Assembly: GCA_950295325.1 (NCBI GenBank)
Contig: OX485805.1
Span: 20,943,501 to 21,007,500 of the forward strand
From: Polytrichum commune
Lineage: Eukaryota; Streptophyta; Polytrichopsida; Polytrichales; Polytrichaceae
Direction of reading: 5' to 3'
Length of the DNA: 64,000 bases
Positions 22,231-33,960 of the stretch are shown here, piece after piece. The first letter of the stretch is position 1. Each line of letters opens with the position of its first letter. The notes under the pieces were generated by a model. The model saw only the letters and a program-made list of their open reading frames with translations. It searched no databases and was not told the DNA's origin. Both the position numbers and the translations under genes were made by a program.

Positions 22231-23874
22231 ATTTTTAACAATTTATTTTTAAGATATTAATTTTGCTTCCAATACATCCAATGGCTCTTTTAGTTGTTGA
22301 AAGAACGTATCAATTGATAAGCTATAAGTTTTTGGTCCAATTATTATGATTTTCTACCACTCTCATTTTCTTGAAATATAAGAAGTTCCAAATGAGTACT
22401 TACACCCTGGAATTTGTTGTCGGCTTTATTTTCTTTGTATTTGTCTCTAGCGTTACTTTTATCTTCTTTATACATCCTTCTTCTTCGTTTTCTTCTTCCT
22501 CCTCTTCTTGGATTTCAAAATTTTCCACTTTATTATTTAGTACATTTGCATTAAGATCTTTATTTTCTTCTTCATTTTTATATTCCAAATCACAAAACCC
22601 ATACTCCTTTGTGTTTATGCTAAATTGTCAAGAGATTTGTACACTACATTGTAGGATTTTTCCTTCATACTACTCGCTCATTCTCGTACTCTCCTTGTGG
22701 TAAAATACAATCGTCTTCTTCTTCTTTTTCTTCTTCTTCTTCTACCATTTAATTACGTACAATTTTCTTGATATTTTACTTCTGCATTTTTTTATTGTAA
22801 AATCTAATCGCTATACAATCCACATTGTATCACACTCCCATGATATGTATATATTTATTTATTTATTTATTTATTGTATTGACTAAGTATATTGATATCA
22901 TACAATTTCTTTGTCACACCAGTGATCTACAACCTATTTCATATATTTTGTGATCCAATATCCTAATTTCTAGGGCTAAAACTTGGAAGCTAGTAAATCA
23001 AACCCTACCCCAAGCAACTTCATAATCAAATTCAAAGGGTTGGGTGAGGGTTGGAGATGGCCTTCTACTTTTTTAATGCATCTATCAAAAGTGTTTTTCA
23101 TATCTTTTCCCATGGCAACTTTTCCATATATATATATATATATATAATTTATAATTTTGTTTACTTAATTATTTGACAATGGTTACCTAGATAAATGTTG
23201 GGTATTTAGATTTTGGCATTTTTTTTGGCATTTACAGGTTGTCGTGCACATCCTTATCATAATCATCATGCTAATAATGATGTTCATTAAGTCTTTGTAA
23301 AAGTTATATATTCTTTTATTGTTATTCTTGTGTTATGTCCATGTTCGATCATATTTTAGTTCAAGTAAATTGACTACATATTGCCAATACAAATAGTGTC
23401 TCAAACATATACTCCAATGTGTCTCAAATTTTCCCTTGCTTCTTAATGACTTCTATAACATCTTATGAATCTTTTGTGCCGTTCACTTTGGCTCTTGAAG
23501 AATATGGTCATGTAAGTGTCTCAAAGGATTTTTCTTAGTTTGAGGTTCAATCTCCGGGTAGGAACCATGTACATGGAGCAAGAGATTTATTTTGTGGACA
23601 ACATTAGTTCGGAAACAATATTGCTACAAAACAACATGACTGTGGATGGTCATTTTTGGATTTTGTGTCCAAGATCATTTAAAGCAATAGGTTCTTTTTT
23701 ATTTCCAAATACAAGCATCCATCGTTATGTTAATAATCAAGTCTGACACATCCACTATCCAAGTTTCTAGTATGACCACTATCAAGATAGAACCAAGTGA
23801 TGATAATGTTCTAGTGCTATTGAATTCAAATGATAATGATTGTCATATTGTAGGATTTTTGTTGCATACTATTG
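22231..23874. other. Low-complexity region with microsatellites
   Basis: Pyrimidine-rich sequence at 22470-22590 makes a Ser/Phe-rich open frame (22371-22703) that I attribute to composition. Microsatellites are CTT at 22712-22743, ATTT at 22853-22874 and TA at 23126-23146. A 76-residue frame at 23516-23746 is not recognised. Confidence 0.45.
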
Positions 23875-26121
23875 ACCATTGCGTGTTGTGAAATGCATTT
23901 GAAGGTGACGCGGCTTAGACTTTATTTCAGGGAAAACTCGAATTTGGTCATGGCGGATAATGGAGTGTTGAACACGAACTTCAAGGAATTCATGGCAGAC
24001 AATGCTTAGTCAAATTGGAATGCGGTTACGAAAATGTATGGTGAAGGTGAGCAAAGTTTGCCAACGGTGGATTGTGAGCACACTAGTGTTTTCCATTAGT
24101 CACAGAGCTTGGATAAGGTGATGTAGAAGTATATCAAGACATATCTATAGTTTCAACACAAGAATGTAAACAAAGATTATAAGGACGCGAAAAAAATGGA
24201 CGAAGCCGAAACTAAATATCATGTCATTCGTTCATGGTTGTTGTCATCTGAAGCTATTGGAAGTCAATAAGACTAGAGATGAGATTGCATAAGCATATAC
24301 ATGTACACAAAGGCATATGAACAATGCTTGGAGTGAGATGGTCTCATGCTTTCATTGCTTTGCCCTTTTATTAATTTTCTTCTTTTTCTTGGTTCATACA
24401 AACAATATGGGATAACTCTTATCCCTCCCAAACAAACGTTGGAGCCTTATTCTAAGCTTGTTGACTCTCATGTGTCTTGCATTACATTTTTTTATTGACT
24501 ACAAGCAATTTAATGCTCTACCTTCTATAATTCCCTTTAGTATTATATTTCTATGACTACGAGCAATCTAATGCTCCACCTTCAACATGATCTACTACAT
24601 AAGAAGGCATTCTTGGGCTCTCTAAGTGGTTGAACTTTTGGCACTTCCGTTGTAGGCAATGGAATGGTCATATGATTCTTGTCAGTGCATCGCCATTATA
24701 TATTTTGCAATGTTTTTTATTTTGAATATTTAAGATATATGTAAAATATATTATAATTTGTGTAATGTTTGCAAGATATAACTATGGATGAATGTGTGAA
24801 AATGCCAACTTTAACCTTACAATGATGGTATACAACAAATGCCTCCAACAATCTAGAAATAAGATAATTTATTTGTATGAAGCGATAGTGGATGATTTAA
24901 TATGTGCATTCATGCATATTGCAAATTATGGATCGTGGTTGAGAGGTGCTTCTACTAGTAAAGGCCATGATTCCGCATTCTTGAAATTGAAGGCTGTTGC
25001 TAGATCTGGCAATCCGAAGCTACTAGAACATGCCATAAAGTCCTATTCAAGGGTGGAAGATCTCAATACTAGGGATTGTGCTTTGGAAGGGTCTAAGTTG
25101 TTTGAATCCACCAAACGGAAGCTTAATTTGTCACCAGGTGTGGAATGTGATTCACAGCAACCTAACAAAGTAAACTACTCAATTCATCGTCCTAGGGCTA
25201 AAAAGGCATGCATACAAAAATTCTTGAATTCTACAAAGCATGGTATGACACATACCACAATGGTGTTAGAGACTGATCGACCTTCTTTCCATTGGCACAT
25301 TGCAAGGTTTTCACTCAACTCTACCAAAAGATGTTGAGCAATGCAAGCCAATATAGGGCCTTTGTGTAACACCAAAGTTGGAACTAGCAAACATGGCACC
25401 CCTACTTCCACTTACAAGGGATTGAAGAAGGAATACCACTCCACCGACAATGAGGAGTACAAGTTTTGGTTTTGCCATGATGACATCAAGTGTCATGTGA
25501 GTGGAAACAAGAAGAAATATGTGTTAGACTAGCATGTAGTACCCAACATATGGGCAGTGAAGATAGGCATCAATCTTTGAAAACAAGAGGTATTAGCACT
25601 TAAAGTTTTTTGGTTCCAATTGCAGTAGAGAGAGGTTCTCTCTCCTTAGCATAGGCTTTCCACAAATGCAACACTCCCAATCTCTTTGGACAGATTCCCG
25701 TGTGCCACTAAACCTGGATGCCCATGAAACTTCCATGATTAGAAAGACATTATGCCACAATCTAGCAACACCGACAGCAGATCACAAAAACAAATAGCAA
25801 GAGCATGAGACTCATGGATGGTTACTGTGTGGTTGGAGTCACTGCTATTGCATATCCATGATTTGGAGTGTTAATCGACATTCTCTTCAAAGAGGATATC
25901 GCATACTGTGTCACAATTGTTGACATACCGTACATGCCATGATTGTACAAAAATGTCATCTCAATTCTTGGGATAAAAAGAGAAATGAGTGTATTGCAAA
26001 CATTTTTATTATGTGTTTAGATTTCTTTGCAAGGTGGATTATGATAGTAACAAATTCATACACACTCGAACATACTCCTATATTGAGATCATGTGGCTAT
26101 TTGAACTTGCAAGTGTTGTAA
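23875..26121 (+). pseudogene. Decayed SWIM-family gene, second copy (5'-truncated)
   Basis: This copy retains what the minus copy at 0.9-4.3 kb lost. From about 23880 it reads GVLNTNFKEFMADNA and SNWNAVTKMYGEGE, the part expected to carry catalytic acidic residues, then YKDAKKMDEAETKYH (about 24180). After a 500-bp gap, intron or insertion, it continues with MVYNKCLQQSRNKIIYLYEA (about 24830), STKRKLNLSPG (about 25110), WHIARF (about 25293), YKFWFCHDDIKCHVSG (about 25460) and PNIWAVKIGINL (25545). The SWIM region follows at 25900-26120. CKHFYYVFRFLCKVDYD-like sequence can be read across frames, but the first Cys pair is lost. Frameshifts and stops are frequent. The N-terminal third is absent. 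Confidence 0.7.
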
Positions 26122-26990
26122 AGTGTGAGTGGTATTTCAAGTGTTGTGTTCAACCGCATGTTTGAGAATTACAGTGAGTAACATGAATTGGTGTGGATTG
26201 TTAAAAGGAAAAAATAGCAATGGGCTAATAGATTTTGAAAGTGTCCATGGTAATAGGCTCTCTTCATCCTTGTTCAATCAAAATGTGAGTACTTTAAAAT
26301 AAAAAAATTACAAAATTCAAGTTCCAATTTTAGAATATACATCCTAAAACCATGCCCATTTACTAAATTTGGCATCATTGCTCACATGTTATTATTCACT
26401 CCTCATGTGTTACCGCTCACTTCTCACCACTCACCGCTCATCGCTTATGTCTTAGCTTCCTTAAGGGTTTCCTCAAACCTCTTCCAACACCACTCTTGAC
26501 CATCGGACCCTACAGTGTAGAATTTACTTTCATATGCGAATACAACTTTCCTCCACTGCTCCTCCATCCAATCCTTATGTTCTTTTGCCCATTCATGCTT
26601 GATTGTTTGTAACAATCCGAAAGGAGAGGCTTGTTCTTCTTAACTGCAAACTGTAATCCTTAGCGTTTTAGTGCTCTTCTTATTGTGTTAGGGGAAGTTG
26701 TGATATTTGAAACCTCTTGAAGAACCCTTTGAGATTTCATTGCATTACTCTACTATTATGTTTGCACCAATCGTGCCAAATAACAATCACCCCCCTCACA
26801 AAGAATGCGTGGATGCCTTGACCTTCCCTTATACTCTAGCTTCCCCGTAGCTCTGTAACATTTAATGATGCAACACAATGTTGATGGTGTTGTTCTTAGT
26901 TTCTTGGCTATTGTACAGCAACTCTATTGTTCCGTTATGGAGGGCAATAAGTTGTGCACGAATTTTGTAGGAAGTTTTGGGCATGGTGGA
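26122..26990. other. Intergenic, no feature
   Basis: I see no coding frame or bounded repeat. CTCAC/CTCATCGCT runs occur at 26395-26445. The tRNA-derived sequence starts at the right edge. Confidence 0.35.
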
Positions 26991-27055
26991 AGGGGGGATT
27001 GAACCACGGACCTCATGAATGCAAAGCAAAAGTGTTAACTAGTGAGTTATTGCAG
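26991..27055 (-). other. tRNA-derived sequence (SINE head or decayed tRNA)
   Basis: On the minus strand TAACTCACTAGTTAAC (27034-27049) resembles a polymerase III A box. GGTTCAATCC (26997-27006) is a good B box, about 30 bp away. The intervening TTTTGCTTTGCATTCATGAGG resembles an alanine (TGC) anticodon arm, and CCACCA follows the T arm at about 26984-26989. Stems do not pair well, so it is not a working tRNA. No downstream tail or target duplication was found. Confidence 0.4.
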
Positions 27056-27059
27056 ACTA

Positions 27060-28575
27060 TAACGTGGATTGCTCATGTAACTAAGCAAATTCGAAGAGCT
27101 CCAAGAGTAATGCAACACCCCAAATTCATGTTTTTACCATTTATTGTTGGCTTGTGAGTCCGATCACCATGGAAATCGACGTGAGGCTAGCTACATACTT
27201 TATTTAGATAGTGTTGGCACCACATGGCATGAGTTTTTCCCTGGTTCCAAGAAAATGTGTCAATTTTGTATGTTTGGAAAGGATGTTACATTGCATTTGA
27301 AAGGTCACTATAGCATTAAAAACACTTGAGTGACACCAAACCCCTAGCCATGGACTCATTCATCCATACACACATACATACATACATCATGCACATACGT
27401 CAAACACATTCATTGTTCAAGGGTTTTTAAGCAATGTATGCTATTCTTGACGAGTGTCTCCAGTGTTTAAAACCGGAGCCCTCATACGAGTTTCATTTTG
27501 AAGGGCTCTCAAATTCCAACCCTTCAATTGAAGGGTTCGTTCAAACCTAAGATGTCAGTCCAAGAATATAGAAACGAAATACAAAACTCATACTAAATTT
27601 GTGCATGAAGTATATGGTACATGGTTCCAGTACAATGTGAAGAATAAAGAATCAACCATCTAACTCCACTTCTTGTCGTGACAATACCCTACGCTTGTTG
27701 ACTCTTGTGGCAGGCAGATTACATTGAGGACTTCCAGTGACGTCCTCATTTTCAGTTTGGGGTTGCGTTTGGGAGGGGTGTTTTGAGAGAGGTATGTGTT
27801 GAAGGGCATTGAAGACTTCAATCTTGAACATTGCTAATGAGTGTCTCTAACTTATCTGATCAAGCGGGGTTTCTATATAAGTTATTCCGAGGCTCCTCCT
27901 ATGGCCTGGGCAGCATATATCCCTCAATGCCCAACAACATGTGCTTGGATGGCATCTTCCTAGATGCAGGCTAGGCTCCTAAATTTAAATCCGGCCCCAG
28001 CTGCATCCATTCCCTCGATCATTCTAAATAAATGCATGTGAGATCTTATAATGATATGTGCAAAGTCAAAATGGGTACTTATAATACCCTACCCATTATC
28101 GTGTCCCCTGTACAACGCATCTGGGGAAATTAAAGTACAAAAAAGTTCTATGTTTACTAATAAACTTATCTGCCCCCCCCCCCTCCCCTCTCCCCTTCCA
28201 ATCCTATCATATGACGACAGTAGTAGCAGTAGTAGTTATGACAGGTATGTGTATATGTAACATATAGTATAATATATATATATATGTCACGGTGTAAAGC
28301 CATATATACCATACACTATCGACGATGCCACTTATAACCACATCGTAAGTCAACTCCTCCTTATGATTGCAGATTGCCGAAGTTTGATTCATATTTTATA
28401 ATATTCTTATTCTTATTATGTATTCTTCCCTCAGATTTGTTTGTGCGCTTCCTTCCTTCCTTCCGTCCATGCATGTTTCACTTTCCGGTACATTCATACT
28501 TAACTCAATTACTTTCGGTTAGGAAATGTTTGTTGAAAGAGGACCAGGTGGACAAGAACATCAGGGAACTCATAA
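27060..28575. other. Intergenic, with a 20-bp palindrome and a C11 tract
   Basis: AACCCTTCAATTGAAGGGTT (27518-27537) is a perfect palindrome inside a wider inverted arrangement (GAGCCCT ... AGGGCTC, 27477-27508). C11 lies at 28173-28183. A 76-residue plus frame at 28374-28604 crosses into the MITE and is not recognised. Its part before the MITE (KCLLKEDQVDKNIREL) looks protein-like. Confidence 0.4.
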
Positions 28576-28803
28576 GCAGTGATCGGGGAGATTTTTGGGC
28601 ATAATTGGTTGAGATCCGAGTGTTTGCAAGTCCAACCGGTTGCATGTTGACATCCTCCGGTTTTCCTTTATTAAATTGGGGTACATTCTATAAATCCCTC
28701 TACAATGATCGGTAATTTTCCTGCAGTCTTGAACTTCAACCGGTTATTTCTCAAACTCAACCGGTTCATTTGTAACTAACTGCCGGTTCTCCCCGATCAT
28801 TGC
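28576..28803. mobile_element. 228-bp MITE with 6-bp TSD
   Basis: GCAGTGATCGGGGAGA opens the element and TCTCCCCGATCATTGC closes it, inverted with one mismatch. TCATAA flanks both sides (28570-28575, 28804-28809). The interior has several ACCGGTT motifs (about 28638, 28656, 28740, 28760, 28783). The superfamily is unclear because a 6-bp duplication is atypical; an eroded 8-bp duplication (ACTCATAA/GCTCATAA) would suit hAT. Confidence 0.72.
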
Positions 28804-29216
28804 TCATAAGGTGGATGGGGTCCTTGAGCAGTTACTCTTCTCGACTGGCCACTACATAGATGATCGCGATTAGTATGTGTGGTGCTAATTTTCAAACCAC
28901 GCGCTATTTTGTCAAGTTTGAAAATGAGCGAGGGTTGAACTTTTTACTGAGTGATGTCAAATTCGTGAATACATGTTCATTTCCTTCTGCTTTATAGTTA
29001 TCGATTCAATCTTAAAACTTCAACGTTCGCACTAATTTATGTTCTAAGTAATGTGAGAACTGGCAATCATGTCGCGCGTTGCACAAAAGCCGGGGCTGTG
29101 AAACATGGAAGCTTATTTGACCACCCATGACTTTTTTTCTTCTTCCAAATCAATCCCAATCTTTATTGAAATTCCGGTACCCTATAGGTTCCCATTGGGG
29201 TCTTGATTGGGAATAG

Positions 29217-29598
29217 ATGGTTCAACTCTAGACTATAATCAAGAATTTTAGGGGAATGGAGCAATATGATTGGCTAAGAAATGGATTTTTCAACGAGTGG
29301 GATTTACACTACAACCAAGACTTCTCCAATGGAGAATTGCAAGCGTGAATGAAAAATGACACAGTTGCTAACATGGCAACATTTTTTTCTAAGGAAACTC
29401 TCCGGAGGTCAAGTTTCCTAGACAACCTCAACCCCTTGGACCAAGAAAGCTTGACCTCCGGAGAACCCCAACTTGAGGCATTTTTCAAACCAATGTTCCA
29501 TATTGTCTGCCATACCAACCGTTGCCTCGAATAACCTTGTTTTGTGCTGAAATTCTTCACCGACCAGTGCACTTCTTCACCGTAGCCTAAACTGGCCT
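29217..29598. mobile_element. Harbinger-like MITE family B, older copy
   Basis: This copy matches 34516-34914 in order: AAGAATTTTAGGGGAATGGA, GGCAACATTTTT, CTTGTCTGCCATACC-like and CCAGTGCACTTCTTCA. The right end GTAGCCTAAACTGGCCT inverts to resemble the left end of the better copy. The centre holds a strong hairpin: CTCCGGAGGTCAAGTTT (29400-29416) pairs with its complement at 29445-29463. The left terminus is degraded. Confidence 0.68.
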
Positions 29599-29945
29599 TG
29601 AGATACCAATTAAATTAGGCATACATTTGTTATAAGGTAATATAGAACTGCAACCTCCTATTTCCAACACCACAAGAGGCCCGAGGCCATTGCTTGCCTA
29701 AGAAAGAATAAGTGTATGATGATGGAGTGAGTGAGTGAGGGAGGGCGTCCTTGGACAGGCGAGAGTGTCTTTTCTTGTGGCTCACTTTGACTGTCTTGTC
29801 AAATCTTTGTATCATTGTCACCTCGTGGAATCGGTCAAGTTGTGGATGTGAAGCTTAAAGCCTCGACCTCAACATCCGACCTATAATTTCCCAATCATTT
29901 ATGTGGGATTTTCATTTACTTTGGGGGTGTAAAGTATCCATCCAA

Positions 29946-30453
29946 GGGCCACTTTACACTAGTTCTTGAGGGCCCTTGACCCATGACATACACATTGTGT
30001 GATTGGTTGACAAGCCGGAGACGGTTCAAGTTCTCTTTATACTACACTTTGAGGGCTTGAGGGATCGAAGAAATTTGAATGGATGAAAAATGTTCACGGC
30101 GTTTTACATGGCACCAAATGGATAATGTTTCACGGTCTACCCATGTTGCGTTTGGCCCTTCAAAAGGATGTGGGTTTAATGCAAACCTAGGGGCCATGGC
30201 CAACATTAAATTATCATTGGCTCCTGGGAACATTAAATTACCATGATGGGGTCTTGGACTACCTATTATTTTGGGTCGTGAATAGAATATGGTTGTAGTC
30301 CCTCAACATGATCCACTTACACTTTAAACTAGGTTTGGGGGCCCATCATCCGCAAAAGTGGATTTCTATTTCCCATAATATGGCCTTTTAGATGGATTTC
30401 AAGGGCCCTTAGGTTTTCATGGTCACGACTCTTAGTGTGTGTGTAGAGTGGCC
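29946..30453. mobile_element. Harbinger-like MITE family A, old copy E
   Basis: GGGCCACTTTACAC at the left and GTGTAGAGTGGCC at the right are inverted ends of the family at 41-42.6 and 62.2 kb. Internal matches include ACATGGCACCAAATGGAT and TTTTCATGGTCACGACTCTT. Flanks are CAA and TAA, an eroded 3-bp duplication. It is the most diverged copy in the window. Confidence 0.7.
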
Positions 30454-30814
30454 TAATAGATAGATAGGCTATAGATATAAGGTAGAAATACTAAAACCAC
30501 CACTTTAAGTGTTAAGCATAGATGTTGTTATTATAATTGAGAAGTCTTCAATGATTCTTGTTCGCAATTGACAGATGATTTCAATGCACCTATGTATGTC
30601 TATGAATTATGTTTGTAAAATTGATAAGAGAGTGTCCAACAAGCACACCATAGCATTGAGCAATGTTGATCTTCTTTCCATGGGTTGGGCCTCCCATTAT
30701 TCAAAGCCCACCAAGGGCCGTCCACACCATAAAGGCATATTGGCCAGGAAAATAATATGTCTTCCTTTGTCAAAAGAGCTAAGATGGCATGTTAAACATA
30801 ATCTACTATGGTAG

Positions 30815-31230
30815 TTGTTAATGCGCCCACCTAGAATTACACATGTCAACATGTGCCCATCCATGGTGCCTCAATGATAGCACACAATTTTACTTGGGTT
30901 GTAATCACCTCCTAGTAGATGTAGCATTGTACCAAGTTAGAATGTTTCATTGTAGTAATCATTTGTGCTCACATTTGTTCCACAAATTTTATCAACGACA
31001 AAAAAAAGCATGTGTGTCACTGCAATAATGATTTATGTTCCCGTCGGTTTTTTAAAATTTTCTCGATGATAAAAAAAAGGTATATTGTTGTAATAATGAT
31101 TTGGTGTTTCCATTGGTTCCTTTAATTTTCTCAATGATAACGAACAAGGTGAGATTGCATTTTGGTGTTCCCAGGGCGCTTCCCGAAGGGAAACACAATG
31201 GGATCCACCATTGAATACACTCCCACCTTG
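30815..31230. repeat. Dispersed repeat X copy 1, with 69-bp tandem units
   Basis: The segment shares with 59935-60270 the landmarks CACCCACCTA, TGTCAACA, GATAGC-CA-AATTT and GATTGCATTTTGGTGYTYCC. Inside, three tandem units of about 69 bp (30952-31156) each carry AATAATGATTTRTGTT and TTTTCTCRATGATAA. Confidence 0.65.
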
Positions 31231-31544
31231 CGCATATAGTTCTTTTTCTTTTTCTTTTTCTTTTGGAGGAGGGGGGGGGGCGAGAGTTTCCATCATGTCC
31301 CTAAAGAGTAGGTAAAAAGCATGTCATGAATGGACTTTGGGGGAAAATGGTTTGGGTTTGAATCTCATCCCCTGCACATACACCCATGTAACACTATAAT
31401 ACTTTTTCACTTAATAGTTTCCATTTCTTTACATCTCCAATTCTTAAATAAGGGGGAAAGAGGGGGGGGGGGGGGGAGGGTCCTTTCACTTATGTGCTTA
31501 AATCCAAAACATTGAAACACTGAATGTGGTAGTTACCAGGTCCA

Positions 31545-31770
31545 TTTACCCAAGACGACTGTTGGATAAACTATAAATCGTTCAAGAAGACATATGAAAC
31601 TAACCTCAAAAAGAAAAAGAAAAAATCTTCAATTAAAAGAAAAGAAAAAGAAACCAAAAGATCACAACATGTAAGCGGTTGGACTTGGGAACACTAGGAC
31701 TTTGACCCAAGGTGGTCAGTCACGTAGTAGTTGTGATTTTGGAAGCCCAAAAGCTCATGGACACCATCAT
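31545..31770. repeat. Dispersed repeat Z copy 1
   Basis: AAAGATCACAACATGTAA-C, TTGGACTTGGGAA and AGCCCAAAA match 63505-63640 (AAAGATTACAACATGTAACT, TTAGACTTGGAAA, TGCCCAAAA) in the same order. G-runs precede it at 31271-31280 and 31462-31476. The source element is unknown. Confidence 0.55.
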
Positions 31771-32284
31771 GTGTTCGTAATGTCTCCATGATTTGTTTGG
31801 AGGCCCTATATTATTTATACACGTTCCGTACCTGACGGTGCCCATTGGCTAAGTTAAAGGGAGGGTTGCCACTCAGCAGCTGGAGTGACACTCTCCTCTC
31901 AACTCCAAATGCCACCCGGTCACTCAAATGTGCACACGTGGACGCCACCTCATCGTTTGTAGACATGCTACTTTTCCCTCATTCTTTCGGCAGGAGTCCA
32001 CTCATTGTCACTCCAACAGTGGCTGTACCCGACTTCGCCCTCATTGGCCTCCCCTAGCCTCCACGTAACTAACTCCACTTACATGCCGCCTCTCCTTGGG
32101 CCTCGGGGCTTGGGGATTTGTTACCGCAAGGGGAAATGGTAGAAACCTTAAGCCCCTTAATTAGGTTGCTTGTTGATTCATCCCAATTTCATTCTCGAGG
32201 ATCATAGTAACTTCCTCTCAATGTTGTATGAAATCGGTTGCGTTGAATTCAACAAATTACGAAAGGAAATCCACATCTTTAGTA
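31771..32284. other. Intergenic, no feature
   Basis: A GC-richer patch at 31850-32110 holds a 70-residue frame without recognisable domains. No inverted ends are visible. Confidence 0.35.
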
Positions 32285-32621
32285 CACCAAATATGATATT
32301 TAGTGTTTGATTAGATTTAGTGTTTTACCACCCTACTATGCTCAACACTAATTTTCAATTCTTTGATAATTAGTGTTAGACATAAATGCACCACCGCCGC
32401 CTTCCTTGTTACCACCTCTTTCCTGGAAACAATCAATCGCCTTCCTTGTTGCCACCTCTTTCCTACTAAACACTAAATTCGTGCATGTAACTTTCACATA
32501 TTACCATAGATGATATTTAGTGTTTGAGTTTACATTTAATGTTACTTACTTTCATAGGGTTAGTGATATTTAGTGTAGTGTTCGTATTTAGTGTATCTAA
32601 CACTAAATATCATATTTTGTG
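32285..32621. mobile_element. Stowaway-like MITE (TA TSD), copy 1
   Basis: The left end CACCAAATATGATATTTAGT and the inverted right end CACAAAATATGATATTTAGT agree at all but two positions, and TA flanks each side (32283-32284, 32622-32623). TTTAGTGTT and its inverse recur through the interior. A 27-bp segment starting CGCCTTCCTTGTT is repeated 40 bp apart (32398, 32438). TA duplication and a short AT-rich body fit Tc1/mariner-type MITEs. Confidence 0.8.
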
Positions 32622-33332
32622 TAGTGGTTTCGTCTGTATGGATGGCATTTTTTTAAAGTTGGGATTCTGCACACGAAATGTCAGCCGTCCATGTGTGCTA
32701 ATCCAAAAGATTACAACATACACATGTACATTAGTAGGGTCAGGCAAAGGTGACTACCTGGACGACCAAAAACAAATCGCCTCAGCGTTTGAGAATACAT
32801 AACTCCAATGTAGGGGTGTTCAAAATGACAATGTTTGGGCTCTACAATAGTGATTAGCGTTTTCATCCATTTCCTTCTCCATTTCCGTCCTTCCCCTCGG
32901 TAGGTGTGTATAAAAATTCACCTCTCTCCTTGCATCAAAGCCTTGCCCATCCACCCACCACTACTTGCTACAAAGGATGGTAATTGGACAATATCCGACA
33001 TACATTTTTATCATTTTGCATGTGGTGGTGGTGGTGGGGAGGGGGGGATCAAAAAGCTAAAAAATCAAAATCAAGAGTGATGCATGGTCTACACTTTTTA
33101 TGGTTGGTAGTGTCACGTATCCGTCATGTACACTATTTGTAAAGGATCATGCTAAAACATTTAGTGGCTTAGAAATATCATGTCCATAAACTATCCACAT
33201 GACATTGTTTGTCCATATAGGTGACTTTTTGGAGTCAAGATGTTCATACAATGTGACATTTAGTAGAGCACATTGGAGTGCTTTGGATGATACTTTGTAG
33301 TTTTAATTTAGTATGCAAGAGGAAGATAGTAT
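32622..33332. other. Intergenic, no feature
   Basis: No gene is visible. GGTGGTGGTGGTGGGGA and G7 lie at 33024-33047. A 92-residue frame overlapping the preceding MITE is chance. Confidence 0.35.
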
Positions 33333-33506
33333 TGAGCATACTAATGTCAAGTGTCATTTTACATAAACGATCAAAATGTTGATCACGAGCATAACCTAGG
33401 TATTGGTCTCATAATAATTTGAGCATACCAATGCCAAGTGTCGTGTGGTTATACTAATGATCAACTTATTGACCATGGGTGTAACATAAGTGTGGGCCTC
33501 ATAATA
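33333..33506. repeat. Two tandem 87-bp units
   Basis: TGAGCATACYAATGYCAAGTGTC starts both units, at 33333 and 33420. CATAACCTAGGTATTGGTCTC pairs with CATAAGTGTGGGCCTC downstream. The units are moderately diverged. Confidence 0.65.
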
Positions 33507-33753
33507 GGATAAGCGACACTATCAGGTAGGTGACAAATTACATTGTAACTAAACTACTCCCAGATAAATTCTTGATTTTGGCAAAAAGCTAGTGGGCAAG
33601 AAGGTCTTAATTTGTGTTTTCTTTCTTACGAAGCCGACTTATCTAAGTGCATGATTGGTTGTAACTCATGTGGGATGGTGTATATGATGAATGCATGGTA
33701 TCAATACTTGGAAATGAAGGTATAAGTGAAGCTACCCAACCCGTATCAACATA

Positions 33754-33960
33754 CACTGGAAGAAAACTTGTCCATTGCAACTAATGGCAAGAAAATGCAA
33801 AAGTAAATCAACTACATGTTTTTGGTGGTCAATTTTCCATCAAATCATAACTAAAAACCTCCGGTAAACAACTAAAATGATTCATTTGTTGTAGTTCCTC
33901 GCCCGTAGTTGCAATGAAGCAATCCCAACAAACGGTCGTAGTGGACAAGTTTTCCTCTAC
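33754..33960. mobile_element. Short inverted-repeat element (CACTA-type MITE candidate)
   Basis: CACTGGAAGAAAACTTGTCC at 33754 mirrors GGACAAGTTTTCCTCTACG at 33943-33961. A second inverted pair lies inside (CATTGCAACTA at 33773, TAGTTGCAATG at 33906). The roughly 205-bp unit is flanked by ambiguous 3-bp sequences. The opening CACTGGAAGAAAA fits CACTA-type ends. Confidence 0.58.

Noticed and set aside
22371-22703. 110-residue Ser/Phe-rich frame with membrane-like stretches
   Set aside because: It is encoded by CTT/TTC-rich low-complexity sequence. Hydrophobicity follows from T-richness.
22853-22874. ATTT, CTT, TA, CT and CATT runs as possible CRISPR-like arrays
   Set aside because: They are simple microsatellites. 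No repeat-spacer structure exists in the window.
29349-29572. Frames on both strands at 29.3-29.6 kb and 34.6-34.8 kb with similar peptides
   Set aside because: The similarity reflects the two MITE family B copies, not a shared protein.
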